DNA of 42,709 nt from Chromera velia (lineage: Eukaryota; Sar; Chromeraceae): contig JAHBMJ010002707.1 of NCBI GenBank assembly GCA_018398765.1, positions 54,713-97,421 on the forward strand, read 5' to 3'. The translations under genes and the position numbers were made by a program. Below the pieces are notes generated by a model. It saw nothing but the letters and a program-made list of their open reading frames with translations, had not been told where the DNA came from and searched no databases. This document shows, piece by piece, positions 1 to 11,841 of the stretch (position 1 is its first letter; each line of letters begins with the position of its first letter).

Positions 1-10
1 CCACCTGCAG

Positions 11-64
11 GAAGTCGGGAAGACGGCGGCGGCCAACAAAAACATTGAAAGACTGTCGGACTGA
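11..64 (+). CDS. Probable terminal coding exon of an unidentified gene
   Basis: A CACCTGCAG acceptor ends at base 10. It is followed by 17 sense codons and TGA at 62-64, giving EVGKTAAANKNIERLSD as the carboxy end of a protein whose other exons lie left of the window. Acceptor form and TGA terminator match the better supported genes here. The peptide is too short to identify. The exon could be spurious, because only 54 bases support it. Confidence 0.3.
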   Translation, partial: EVGKTAAANKNIERLSD

Positions 65-3000
65 TCGATTATTGTGACCCTGCAACAGGGAGACAGAGAG
101 AAGAAAAAATCAAGAAGAAAAAAAGAAAGAAATGAAGGAAGGAAGAAAATACATTGAGTGGTCAGTCATCGTGCATGCATCCTGCACGACTGTGTCCGAA
201 TGCATTCATTGTGCCTCCATGCATGTGAGTCTGCTGACTGCATGCGGAAATGCTGGCCGGATGAATGGAAAGCAAAGCCGCCCCCATCGATCAGTTGACT
301 CAATGCGACTCACTGGTCGTGCTTGTGTGTCCTCACCCAAAAGATGTGAAGAAGCAAGAGATGAAAAGGGGAGAGGGGAGAAGGGGGGGGCGAAACACTG
401 AGAATCTGTATTTTTTTAATGGTTGCAAGTTCTTGTACGCTTCTGTATTCATTCACACACTTCGTAAGCGGACAGGACAGCCGTTGTGTGGCGCTCTGTT
501 GTTCCTTCTTTCTTTCCTCTCTGTAAGTTTCTTGTCCGTTTTGTGTCCCTGCTGGCGTGCATCCCCAGCTATGGTTGCATCCAATTGGTTGATCGCCGTG
601 ATTCTCTGTTTGAGCATTTGCATTCAGTCTCTGTGTTTGTTTGTTGGTTCTTGTTGGTTTGTTTGTCTGTTCGATGCTCAACTGTCTTTGTGGCATGACA
701 GTTCTTCTTTGCGTTCAAGCTGACTGACTAATGTCCAGCAATGCCTCTCCCTTTCTTTCATTGACGTGCTTGCTCTGCGCGCGTGAGTATATCTCTCCCC
801 CAAATGTGTCCTTTCCTTTCCTTTCCCCCTTTGCTTCCCTCTCCTCTCATTTTTTGTCTGTCACCAGGATTCTCCATGCATCCATCGGAGCTTTCCAAAG
901 GAAAAGAGTCCGGAAGGAAGAACCCAAAGACAGGATTGATCGATCAATTGCTTGATTGCTTGATTAGGACATTCATTCGTCATTCGTGAACTAGTTGTTT
1001 ATTTGTTATGTCTTCTCCGAAAAGAGTTCGATCGCATTAGGTGCTTTCGGCTTGCTTTCTCGGTTCAAAGAGGCAGAGCAAGCGGTGCACCATGATGCCA
1101 TTGAATTAAGAGAGATTGCGTCTGGACACACCGCGAGGGAGAAAACAAAGGTCGGGTGCGTGCGGTGCAACTCCTTCCTGTGAAGATCCCCATTGAGACA
1201 TTGAGACCTTAAGTGGGCATGCACAGATTTACGGAAGGGATGTTTGCAAGCGCAAAAAAAAAGCCTGGCTGGCTGTTGCTCTCTCAGTCGTTCGCGACTC
1301 ACCTGGGAAGGGAAGGACACGTGGTTGGTTGGAAGAAGGCGACACACACAGCGTACGGACGGACAGACGGACACGCAGTCAGTCTGTTGCGTGATGATGA
1401 AGGACCGTCCGGAAGGGGGGGAATGCGGTGAGCAGAGCTTCTCGAAGTGAAACGATCAGTCGGTGTGTCTGTCTGTTTGTCTGCACGAACAACTTTTTGG
1501 CGTTGCCTTCTTTTTTGTTATGTTTCTGCAATCACTCCTTTCTTTTCCTAACTCCGTCTCGCTTCCTCCTCTCAATCAGTTAGCAGGAGGGAGAGTGCAG
1601 AAAAGTAAAGCAGGCTTTTGCGTCGAGACCGTGACCGTTGCCTGCTGGCTCTCTCTCTCTCTGTCTGTTTGTCGGTGTATTTTTTGTTCCCCTCTTCTCC
1701 TTTCGGTGTTTGTTTCCACCAAGCTCTTGCAAGCTTCTTGCTTGAACTACAGGAGGACAAACAGAAGAAACCGAGTCAATGAATCGTCTCTCGAGAAGAG
1801 ATACTGTTGGGAGAAGAAAGGAGCGACAGAAGAGAAGAAATCCCCATGCACAGATTGAGGGATGGCATTTGGCAAGGAAACCACTCCATTCATCCTCACG
1901 CGTATCAATGAAGAACGAGAAAAAAGAAAAAGAGGCTTCGGGGGGGTTTCGGTTGTTGATCTACGATGCGAAGAAAGAGGCTGACAAACGGAAACCCAGA
2001 CGGAGATTCGGTTCGTGTACGCACGAGCCTCCCCGGAAGAGCGTCAGAGGGCCCTCGAAAACATTCAGCTCCATCCAATGAAGTGTTTGTCGGACTCAAT
2101 TATCCATTTATCCCGCCCAGTGTCCGACTTCCCTTGTTGGCCCTTCATCCGCCACTTCTTTGTGTGTGCGTGCGTCGCTGGTACCGTCGTCTGTCGGACT
2201 CAACGCGCTTGACTTTTTTTGTGGCAGAGGTGCCTAGCCTGTACCGGCAGTCTTGCGTCAAACAAGTTCGATGTTGCACTGACGTAAAGCCTGCGTACGG
2301 TTTGTGATCGAGCCACTTTTCTTTCTTTTAGAAAGGCTTGGAAGTCCAAGGGAGGGGCGCGATGTTCAAAGGTCTGGCTGGACAGACATGATGCATGAAG
2401 CAAGAAAGAACGGCAGAACGAAAAAAAAAAACGGTGTGAGCACTCAGGACATATTTTTGTATCTTACTGCATGCTGGACGTTCGTATATCCATTCACCCT
2501 CACACCCAGCCAGCCAGACAGCCAGCCAGCGACCAATCCGTACACCTGCATTTTCTTCGTACATGATCAAGTCAGTCCGTCGCTGGAAGGAAGAGAAGAG
2601 AATGCTTGATCGTCTCCGTCTAACACCCGTCATTCGAACTGTTGCTTCTCTTCTCTTCTTCCATCTACAGTCCAGAGAGAGGAGAAAGAGACGAGAGAGG
2701 CTGGCAGAGCGAAGTGTCTGCATGGAGGGAGCGGAGGGGGGGAACGAGCGGGAAGGGGTCGCGGTCTCGAGAGCCGGCCGTCATTTCGCCTTCCTTCCTC
2801 TCGCGTCTTCCCTTCTTCGATGGCCACGTCGTCCTTCCCTCCCTTCGTCTGTGTGTGGATCATCCATTCTCTTCCCCCCTCCACTGGCTTCCTGCATTCA
2901 TTTCATTTCTCTTAATTTCATTCATCATGCAGTCAGTACCTACCTCTCTCGATCTGTGTTGCTGTTGTCCCAGGACATCATCACGCCGAGCTTTTGCCGA

Positions 3001-4740
3001 CGGATGAAATGAAAGTCTGGATGGATTCGGAGAACGGGCAAGCAAACCTTTTCCCCTCCCAATCTTCCACACAAATCTTTGCGCACTCAGTTGGAGAATG
3101 GAAGGGAGCAGACGATCCAACAGGAAATGGCTGTAATTTAGTCGGAACAAGCACATGAATCTTTCTGTCTGAAAAGAGACTCCAGCTCCCTTAATTCCTC
3201 CCTCTCCCTTTTTCTTCCTTCCATGTCCGTGCTCTCAAATGTAGCTGATCGATATTTGGTGCGTTTAATTAATGTGTGCTTATCTTTCAGTGTTAACCTA
3301 GGGGCGTTGCATATTTCTTCATGGCATGGCTTGCTTCCCTCTCCCCTTTTCCCTCTCTCTTCCCTTCTCTTCTTGCTTGCATGTCTGCATTCGTGCCCTC
3401 TTACCTGCTTTTTCTCGCCATCTACTCTTGTTTAAGTCTCGATCTTTTCCGACAGGTTAAGTTTGAATTCTTGTCTCAGCTGCTCTTCTGAGAATGTTCA
3501 GAAACAGACAGACAGACAGACAGACAGACACGTGGATCGATCGACTGATCGTCCATTCGGAACTTTTCTTTTTTGGCTCTCTCTCTCTCTCTCCCCCTCT
3601 CCCTAGATTCAGACAGCATATCGGGCGAGACAAGGATATCGGACGAGAGAAGGGCGAGCAACTGAGAACGAAACAAGGAAAACAAGAACGAAAGAACATA
3701 TGCATGTAAACAAACCATCAACGCTTGATGTGAGTGCCCATCCATGATGAAGTGCACAGAACAGTTAACGTGTGGACGAAAAGGAAGAGCAGGAAGGAAG
3801 AAAGGCAGGAGGAATGCACGGAAAATGCTTCTTCTTGTTGATCATGCATCGTCAGCTTCCTTCATCCACTATCCACTTGCTTTCTGCCTAAGTGCTTGTT
3901 GTCAGTCACGAAGGTAGACAGACCTACCCGCTGAACGGTTGCATTTGGCCAGTTGCTTGCACCGGTGCAGGAAGAAGTCTTGCAATCAATCACTCGTACA
4001 AGAGCGGTGACAAGCAAACAACAGCATTGCCAAGAAAAACCACGTGGCGGACGATGACATTGAAGTGATTGACTTTTTTGATATTTTTTGTCTCCCAGTC
4101 CGTCTCCCTGGCTGTCTGTCCTGCTGTCCAGGTTTGATCATGCAGAGCCTTTATGCATGCATGCATGCGCGTCCAGACGCTCTGTGGTGGCTGGCATGCA
4201 GTCCGGTCAGTCCGAGCTACTGGGTGCGTGAACAGGATTGAAAGGGTCTGACTGGTGAAAGGATCCTTCACCTACTCAATCATGCGGTTAGTCATCCAAT
4301 TCCATTTCTCTTTCTGTTTCGTCAGGCATTTCCCACTTGTTCGGGAAGCAGAACAAAAAAAAAGAAATGGAAGCGCCTCATAGACTGCATGGGTGCATGG
4401 GAGCGTAATTAATCCTACTGGAAGATCGAGGAGTGATCCATCGAGTCACTCACTCACTTTTTCGGACAAGAATCGAATGCTTCCGGAAGGATGAGTAAGC
4501 AGTCCTCTTAATTCTCTTCAGATCGATCCTCTCTTACTGCTCCATCCGCTGCTTCGATCGAGGCTTCACCCATCTACCAGAAGCCCCATCAGAAAGGTGG
4601 CAGCGCTATCAGTTAAGCTCCGCCTCTGAAATTCCGCTCAATGCCCGGCGTCAAAATCCGTCTCAATTGTCGCTTGCATGCATCCTGGAATCCCTCGATC
4701 AAGGTTGCTCTAAATTCAACACATTCATGTTTGTCAATCC
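65..4740. other. 4.7 kb without a supportable gene
   Basis: This stretch is pyrimidine-rich with CT, TTCC and GT runs and many TGCATGC words. All frames are interrupted, and no pair of compatible splice sites around a recognisable peptide was found. Two short stretches look mildly coding: 1024-1150 (plus) and 1862-2090 (plus, one frame with a single TGA). Neither could be assigned. It probably holds the 3' flank of the gene ending at 64 plus intergenic DNA. Confidence 0.5.
3504..3530. repeat. (GACA)n microsatellite
   Basis: About six perfect GACA units, of the tetranucleotide type seen in several introns of this window (for example near 19644). Confidence 0.9.
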
Positions 4741-5477
4741 CAGAGTGAATCCTGTGTGGCATGCATGTCAATTAATCAATTAATTGATCATCTAGTTATA
4801 TATAATCATCCCGAATCCCGATTCAGCAAGAAATAACTCAAATATATTAGGATTAGGATTTATGTTCCGCATATGCATAATTAGGATTAGGTGTACCAAT
4901 GCTAATACCTAGGTTAGTACCGTAGTAGTACGTCTTTTCCTAGGTTTTTTTTTTTTAATTTGAATGCTCCTAGTATTTGGATGCAACTAGTTTGAATTAG
5001 TTTATAGAAACAACTTAAGAAACGATATAAAATCTAGCTTAAAATATATGTTTCCTCCTATAAGCTTCTTCTGTCTTCTACCCCTGGTTATAGTGGACTG
5101 CAGGCAAAACCCAGAACATCAATGCTATGCAGGCTATATATATGCTATACTAAATTTAACTCCTAGTAAAACTCTAAGTTACTATTTCAACTGAGTTAGT
5201 TACATCAATTAATGATCAATAGAGTTACACTAAGCTGTTTCCTTAATAGTATTGTTTGAAATATTTATATGAATTAGCTATAACCACTAAGGCATCATCC
5301 CAACCGAACAACTCTAGGAACAACTTACCCAGTTGAACACCAAAACGTCGACCCAGAATAAAAATCTGTCTGGCTACACTTAAAACCCAACACACTGTGT
5401 CACTGTGAGCCCGAGAACCTAGCTGAGAGGATAAGCTGTAGCGAGCACTGGCAAGAAGCTAGGCAAGAAGATCTGGA
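4741..5477. other. AT-rich intergenic stretch, 3' flank of the TMUB-like gene
   Basis: Composition switches abruptly to AT-rich, with TTAATTAATTAATTGATCA-like words and several GGATTAGGATTA-type repeats. No open frame is worth calling. It resembles the AT-rich blocks at 8.1-11.1 kb and 38.8-39.1 kb. The part next to 5478 should include the 3' UTR and polyadenylation region of the minus-strand gene. Confidence 0.5.
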
Positions 5478-7396
5478 TCAGTCTCTGTCCTGGCGTCTGC
5501 CTCTCTCTCCCTCCGTCCCTGACCCCGGACTGTTCCCCTCTTCCCCTTGGAGTGTGCCGGAAGAAGGGCCTGATCTGCGGCGACAACATATTAGAGCGGC
5601 AACCGAGTCCACGCCAGACAGGAAGTGGCGGCAGGCAGAACGCAGGAGCCGTACCGCGGTTGACAGAAGACAAGAAGCTACAACGTACGCCCAAACAAAG
5701 GAGATTGCGAACAGACTGGCTTTCGAAAAGAGGTCAAATTCTTCTGGTTTTTCTGTCAGTCGTCTCCAAGCAAACAGGATCATCACCCCGGTACTTCCAT
5801 AAAAAATGAATGCCATCAGGAGTTCGTGATCGTCTGCCGGTGTGTGTGTCTCGGAGCTCTGAGAAGGGGACACACTTTCCTCACCCTGACCAGCGGTCAG
5901 TCCGGCAATGTGCACATGTATCACCAGTAAGGGTTGCTGTTCAGCCGCGGTCTCAGTTTGCGTCTCTCCGGCGGCATCATCTTCCTGCTGCTTTGCTTGA
6001 GAAGAAGGAGTGGAAGACGAAGAAGAGGAAGAAGAAGGGGCAGAGGTTCTACCGGTTTGTCCCCGTTTTTGCACACAGCCTACGTGGGGCAGCCCGCTTC
6101 TCCTCCAGCAATCTTCAACAGTCTCACCCTCGGAGAGCTCTCTTCCTTGATGAATAAACCGAATTCGGCATCCTGCACGCAGCCGTCCGTCCAGGGAGTC
6201 AGACATCAATATGCTCATGATGCATGGACACAGGAAAACAAGTTAGATACTTGAAAGTTCAATATCGAAATGAATGGGAACCGTGCCAGCGCTCACTGTC
6301 AACTGATTACTCGATTACTTCCACGAGAAGCCCGGAATAGAATACCCTAGAAGATAATAGAACGGACGAGACTCGCTACTTGACTGAAAGCAAATGGAGG
6401 GGTCCGGGGACTCTCTCTCTCTTTCCAGAAGATTAATTAAAGGAGAAAACGCCCCTCTTTCCAACGGAGTGTCGAACACTGCTCTCTCTATTCTTTCTTG
6501 TCTTCTTTTTTCCCATCGGATCTCTTCTACTCCCAGCAGGAATCCGTGCACCCTCCCATCGTTCCATCGTTGTTCCTCCTGCCTGCCTCTCCATTCCCAT
6601 CATTCCATCCATCCATCCATCCATCCATCCATCCATCCATCCATTCGTTCATTCGTTGATTCATCGATGCGTTTGTCCATTCGTTCATCCGTTGATACAT
6701 TCACTCATTCCGTTATCCATGCATTCGGTCATTTGCCCATTCCAATTTTTGAACTGAATACACTTCTCTCTCAATGCACGGCCTTTCCCCTGCTGTTCTC
6801 TCGAACTCGGGGCGACTTGCTTTCAAAAGGAAGAGAGAATGAGTGCACGAAAAACTGACTGACGCTCTCCAAGCTCGGTAGCAAAATGCTTCTTTTTGAT
6901 CTGCGCAACGGTCAAATCTCCCGGTATTTCTACCACTGCACGAAAAAAGAAGAGGGGGTGGGGGAGATAGGGGAGAGAGGGTTGCGTGAAGGTCGGGCAC
7001 AGAAAGCAAAACAGACGTCAATCAGCCAGGGGCAGCTGCCAGGTCTCTGATTTCACGTCCCCGACTTTTTTTTTCTTTCCCGGCCAATCGATTGCTGCCT
7101 CACTCACTCACTCACTCACTCACTCACTCACTCACTCACTCACTCACTCACTCACTCATTGACTCACTCACTTTTCTACTCACGTACTGATTCCTTTTCT
7201 CACTGACCCACTAACTAAGTAACTCCCTCACTACCTACTCACCGGCTCACTCACTCACTCCCTGACGCACCGACTGAGAAACTCCCTCACTCAATGACTA
7301 ACTCACTCCCACACTCACTCACTCACTCCCTCACTCCTTCAACTCACTCACTCACTCACTCACTCGATACAACTCCCGCCCTCCCTTACTCAATGA

Positions 7397-7463
<67 letters not shown>

Positions 7464-7563
7464 TGTGTCTCTCTCTCTCTCTCATTCATTCACCTCGATC
7501 TTCATCAGTAGCTGCATTGCAGGTGACCTTGAACTTGACTTTCAAGGGGGTACCGGTGGCCAT
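5478..7563 (-). CDS. Ubiquitin-like domain protein with two membrane segments (TMUB-like)
   Basis: I assembled three exons with matching phases: 7563-7494, 6935-6864 and 6172-5478 (278 residues, TGA at 5480-5478). The ATG at 7563 starts MATGTPLKVKFKV, the first beta strand of a ubiquitin fold. Exon 2 carries EIPGDLTVAQIKKKHF, strand 2 and the helix. Exon 3 opens with RIRFIHQGREL, the usual strand after the helix. A Ser/Gln/Glu-rich insert of about 60 residues then precedes LLVIHVHI (about 129-136), the likely last strand. Hydrophobic segments at about 165-185 and 199-219 are joined by a short WRRL...EEFDLFSK loop, followed by a polar tail. Order and length resemble animal TMUB1/2, which act in ER-associated degradation. 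The UBL plus membrane layout also occurs in Dsc3-type subunits, so the family is inferred. Splice phases agree throughout. Confidence 0.68.
6606..6643. repeat. (CATC)n microsatellite in intron 2 of the TMUB-like gene
   Basis: Nine to ten near-perfect CATC units decay rightwards into CATTCGTT-type variants. It lies between exons 2 and 3 of the minus-strand gene. Confidence 0.9.
7099..7484. repeat. Compound (ACTC)n, (CT)n, (GT)n array in intron 1
   Basis: A perfect CACT array runs at 7099-7158. Degenerate copies continue to about 7395, then (CT)14 from 7401, (GT)20 from 7429 and a second CT run. The array fills most of intron 1 of the TMUB-like gene and ends 10 bases from the exon 1 donor at 7493. 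Confidence 0.9.
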
Positions 7564-8109
7564 TGTCTGCATGTCCTTCTCTTTCACCGCCTCACGACCA
7601 GCGAAGATTTGGTGACGACAGGAACGCGTCCGGAGAAGAGAGAAGAAATGTGCCTGCCAGCTGATAGGAGAAAGCAAGGACCTGGAACACTTGCTGGCCA
7701 GAAAAATTTAAAACACGCAGATAAGCGAATCGCGCACTATGTCTACTGATGCATTGCTGTCCCGCAAACGTATATGGAGCTAGCTGGCGCCTATCGTCGT
7801 GCTGATGACATCTGGTGTCCGTGAAGACAGATGAAGTCCAGAAGGCGGGCCATCATATGCCGTCTACGCCTCTCTGTGGAGCTCCACTAGACTTACACAA
7901 CTCCAGAGCAAGCTCATGGAAGCCCTCGAATGCATGAAGTATCATCAATTAGCTCAATCCATTCATGTCTCCTCCATGCATGGCCCGTGAATCTCATACC
8001 GTCTCCATACACCGCGGCGGCCCCGGCCCGCATCCCGCCTGCGCGCGCGCCGCGACCTTAGTGCATGCGGTCCCGTGCATGCACCCTTTCTCAGCATCCA
8101 TTGCTCCCG
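7564..8109. other. Upstream region of the TMUB-like gene with a CpG-rich patch
   Basis: No coding exon is supported. At 8010-8060 there is a sharp GC peak (CGGCGGCCCCGGCCCGC, then alternating GCGCGC) followed by GTGCATGC words, immediately before composition collapses to AT-rich near 8110. It is a plausible promoter or CpG patch for the gene starting at 7563, but no core element is recognisable. Confidence 0.35.
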
Positions 8110-9204
8110 GTAAAAGATTGTGAAGGGAGAATGAGATCACTCATGATCACTCAGATCCATTGACGGGGCCACTGAAATAGATTCTTATCTCTTTTAGAGT
8201 TAGTTAGAGTTAGTTTGAACTTAGTCATTGATCTGAACGGATGTGAATTTTGTTTTTTTAAAAAATTAAAGTTGAAAGAAAACATAGACCTACTAGACGT
8301 AGACGTATAGAAACAATCATCATCTATTATCATCTATAGCATTGCATTACATTGCATACTCAAATCAAATTAAATCAAATCACTCAAATCTATTCAAATC
8401 AAATACAAAGTACAATTAAAGTGAAATTATGGTGTGGCAAGCTATAGGCTCTCTCCTGCCTATTCAACTCATCACATAGCATCTCACCACACTTCACCTA
8501 CTTATACTTACTCCCTACCTCCAGGAGAGTATCAGTTCATTCATTCATCCTCTTACCATCAATCTCGTTTCTCATCTTTCTCTTCTATAGTAGTATTGCA
8601 CTACTGACTGATTAAATTAATTCTGCATGTATGTCGCGCATATACATTGATGCATACGGATCTCTGGCATGCCTACATACATCAAACATTCGCTCTGCAA
8701 TGCGCTCCCTTGCTCCTCCATCTGCGCACCGCCCAAAAGCCCACTTGGGTCTCTGCGTGCAGCATTGCACCATATCGGTCTCCTGTAGTCTCCTTTTGTT
8801 CTCATTGCTGCACTATACGTGCTCACCCATCCTGACAATTCAATTTACTCTTCTGAACATGTCAGTGTGTTACTTAAGGAATGACTTTGTATTCGACTAA
8901 TTCTAGCAAGCCTGTACATGCAAACAAACGTTCCAAATTTCACTATTAAGATAGATAAGTAACTTTTTTTTTTTTTTAGAATTAGATTTTGATATATTTT
9001 GATTGTTTAAGTCTTATAATTTTTGAACCTAATTTATCATGTTTTTTTATTAATACGTTCTATCACTTCTGTGCTCTGTACTAGTCTGTACAGTGTAATA
9101 CAGTCAAAAAAAAAATTTTAAATCAAATAAAATCAAATGGCAATAGCTTAATACTGCTACACACAGAGACTCTGTCAGAGAGACAATACAATTTCAAAAT
9201 ATTG

Positions 9205-9317
9205 AACAATCTGTCTTACGTGTCATGACTTGCCGAACGCTAGACGCCTATTATAGGCCAATAGCAATGATGTATAATGATCGATAATGATTTAGATAAT
9301 GATAATGATGATGATAA
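9205..9317 (-). mobile_element. Inverted fragment of the repeat found at 38703-38800
   Basis: Read on the minus strand, an ATC/ATT-rich run leads into GGCCTATAATAGGCGTCTAG, CGTTCGGCAAGTCA, ACACG and CAGATT. The same order occurs on the plus strand at 38703-38800 with few differences. Both copies sit beside the triplet array and lead into AT-rich DNA, which suggests two ends of one interspersed family. Confidence 0.65.
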
Positions 9318-10163
9318 AAGAATTTTAAAGATCAGTTTACTTCAATCTTAGCTTATACCAATTCCATTCAACATTTTTAAACTTATATTTTTAGAAAAAT
9401 ATAGATACGAAATATAGTAATACATACATAACAAAAACTTTGATCACATATATAATTTTAACTATGTTTGATTGTATGATGGCTTTTAAGTTTGCAGTGA
9501 GTGGCCAATAGCACATGGCCATATTACTAGGGTCAACCACTGACAGGGTGATCACCATAAGAAAAGCATTTTTGATTGTGTTATTGACCTCCCTTAATAT
9601 GAATACCACTAAAAAGTTGAAACCCCATTTTTAGATAAGCTTAAAACTCTATGTCGCAGATGTAGAATCTTCGCAGATCCTTTAGAGTATCTCAAAAGCC
9701 AAAGCCATATATTTTAGCAGCTAGTTTGGCAGTGTTTTGACCGTTTGTGCCGCAGGTGTGAACGGTCTCTTGAAAAAAGGTGCCGTAGATATAGATCGAT
9801 CATCCAGATTATATTTTTTTGAAGTAGTACTTAGGTTCAAAGAGGTCATACTATTTTTGGTGCTATCTTCTTTCAAAATTGATGTACACAGACATGTATA
9901 AGCAAACTTTCAAACATTGAGTGTGAGCATAGACTGCAGTAGGAACAATTAAGTAGACGTAAGTAGATCGATCTCTTCTTACCAACCACTTTTTAAAAAA
10001 TAAGAGGGAAGCCCTGCCAGTGGCAGTGTATGATACTGTGTACTATCTAGCTGCATGCGACTGCATGCACATTAAAGTAACCAAACAATACCAAATGCTA
10101 GAACTGCTAGCTAGGCCACCAGACATTTCTAGAGATATTCTTTTATTCGCCAATGGCGATGGT

Positions 10164-10572
10164 CTAGGGGTGTCACAGAGGGAAAGAAATAAAAAAAAAA
10201 TATGAAAAATTGAGATATGCACTTTTTTTTTCTTTTTTTTTAACGACCTGCATGCAACATCCTGTAACACTTGTACAATACCAACCCCCCTGACACTCCA
10301 GTAAACTTGAAACGCCACGCCGACGGCGCCGTAGGAGCGGTCATACTTGAAACGCCTGCGCCGCAGGCGTGGCCAAAATAAAGTACACTTGAATTTTTTT
10401 GTGGAAGGCACAGGTGTGGCCAGCATTGAAAAATCTATTTTAAGACAGACTGGAGTGTCAGAGGGGTTGTAACACCTGTGTAACAGCTAAACAACAGTTT
10501 GTTTTAGAGAAAAAAAAAAATCTCTGACAAATCGAGATATGTATGTTCTTTTCTCTCTGTGACACCCCTATA
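10164..10572. mobile_element. Foldback/MITE element with 9-bp target duplication, Mutator-like size
   Basis: The ends are inverted repeats: TAGGGGTGTCACAGAG at the left (from 10165) and its complement CTCTGTGACACCCCTA at the right (to 10570). Further inverted homology extends inward (for example CCTGACACTCCAGT against ACTGGAGTGTCAGA), making arms of roughly 130 bases around a GC-rich centre with its own dyad (GCCTGCGCCGCAGGC). Both ends are flanked by GGCGATGGT (10155-10163 and 10573-10581). A 9-bp duplication is typical of Mutator-like transposons. There is no transposase frame, so it would be non-autonomous. Confidence 0.7.
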
Positions 10573-11100
10573 GGCGATGGTAAAAAAAAAAAAATGATTA
10601 TCATTATCATCATATATCATCACTATTGGTTTTTTTTCAAGCTCTAGTTCAAGCTTTTATCGTTTCGCAGCAACAAACAAGACAGTTTTGTTCCTAGCTA
10701 TCAGTGCCTATCATAGCGTTAATTAAATTCAATTAAATTCACTAACTTAAAATTACTCCAAATGCTAATTAATAATCAATCTCTTAAATTGAGTCTTAAT
10801 GATGTCTTTATATATAAAAGATAGGCTTTTAATTAACTTTTTATACTTATTGATTACTTCCAGGATTCCTTAGTATTGAGCTAGGTATTGAGTTACCATG
10901 CTATACTTATACTAATACATAAACTCTAAATTTCAAGTGTTAATAAATTTGAATAAAACAAAATAAAATTTTAAAGATATTTAATGGTAATTAATTAATA
11001 TGCTGCTTAATATCAAATCAAGCTTAAATTATTTTTTCAATACCTACAGTGTAATATATAGTAGTACACGCCCGTCTAAAACATAATGTAACACTTTTTG

Positions 11101-11841
11101 GATCATCACTGCACGTCCTCCCTGACCCTAGCTCAGGAGGGGGGGCCCTCACTCATCCAGAGTCATACTGCAGCTTGAATTTCAACTCTCTCCAACAAAA
11201 TTGCTTTTGCCTGCAAAATTGCCGTACGGAAGTCAGACTTCTTTCTAGGGGGGGGCACTTCAGCCGGTTACACCATGGTTACTAACCCTATACCCCCCCC
11301 CTTCAACGTGTGACATGTAACCATCAGTCAAAAGTGGTGCCAATCGATTAGTTACGTTTGGTTACTCACAAAACTGGCTTCAAGATTGTTAAACAATTCA
11401 AGTTATGGTCAAAAATGATACAAAATGATGTGTCACACTTACTTTGCCCCCAAACCCCCCGTAACCGGGTAACCCGTAGCCTTTTTTGACCCCCCTCAAA
11501 AATGAAGTAACCTCCCTCAAGAAGCATTCAAACGTGTTCTAAACATCATTTTGAATGTTTTTAAAAGTTGAAAATTTGGTCGGTTCACAAACACGTCGGC
11601 GGTGCGGCGCGTGGGCGTAGTGCGTAGATGACGGAGATGACGTCGGCTGGGCGACGCGGGCGGAGATGCAGCGGGGATGCAGCGTAGCGTCCGCGTCGGT
11701 GGCGGGCCGCCGGGGTTGCGTTGTTGAGGGGGGTTCGGCTGCGTGCTGGGTCTTGTCAAAATGCTCGTAACCGGGTAACCTGTAACCTCTTTGTGTGACA
11801 AAGATAAAAAGGGGGTAACCCAAAGTAACCACGTAGCCTAC
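11101..11841. other. GGTTAC-rich inverted segment with a GC-rich core
   Basis: GGTTAC/GTAACC words crowd both sides (11270-11330, 11461-11485, 11765-11830), partly as inverted partners, with poly-C/poly-G runs. The middle, 11577-11757, is very GC-rich with GACGGAGATGACGTCGG-like triplets. No frame in the core resembles a known protein. It lies directly downstream of the splice donor at 11841, so on the minus strand it is intronic or downstream sequence. It looks like another inserted element whose ends I could not fix. Confidence 0.4.

Larger units (their letters stand above)
8110..11100. other. 3-kb AT-rich block, no gene recognised
   Basis: Base composition is far more AT-rich than either flank. 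Simple motifs recur (AAATCAAATT, CTCAAATC, long A or T runs) and every frame is closed. It contains a 3'-end fragment related to 38703-38800 (inverted, 9205-9317) and the foldback element at 10164-10572, so at least part is transposon-derived. Similar sequence occurs at 38800-39090. It could be a large intron or the spacer between the globin or channel-like exons and the TMUB-like gene. Confidence 0.6.

Noticed and set aside
1862-1910. Pseudouridine-5'-phosphate glycosidase (peptide FGKETTPFILTRINE)
   Set aside because: The 15 residues recall that family's TTPFLLxRVNE motif, but the expected following Glu-Leu-Thr...Asn block is absent and no flanking exon fits, so chance similarity is likely.
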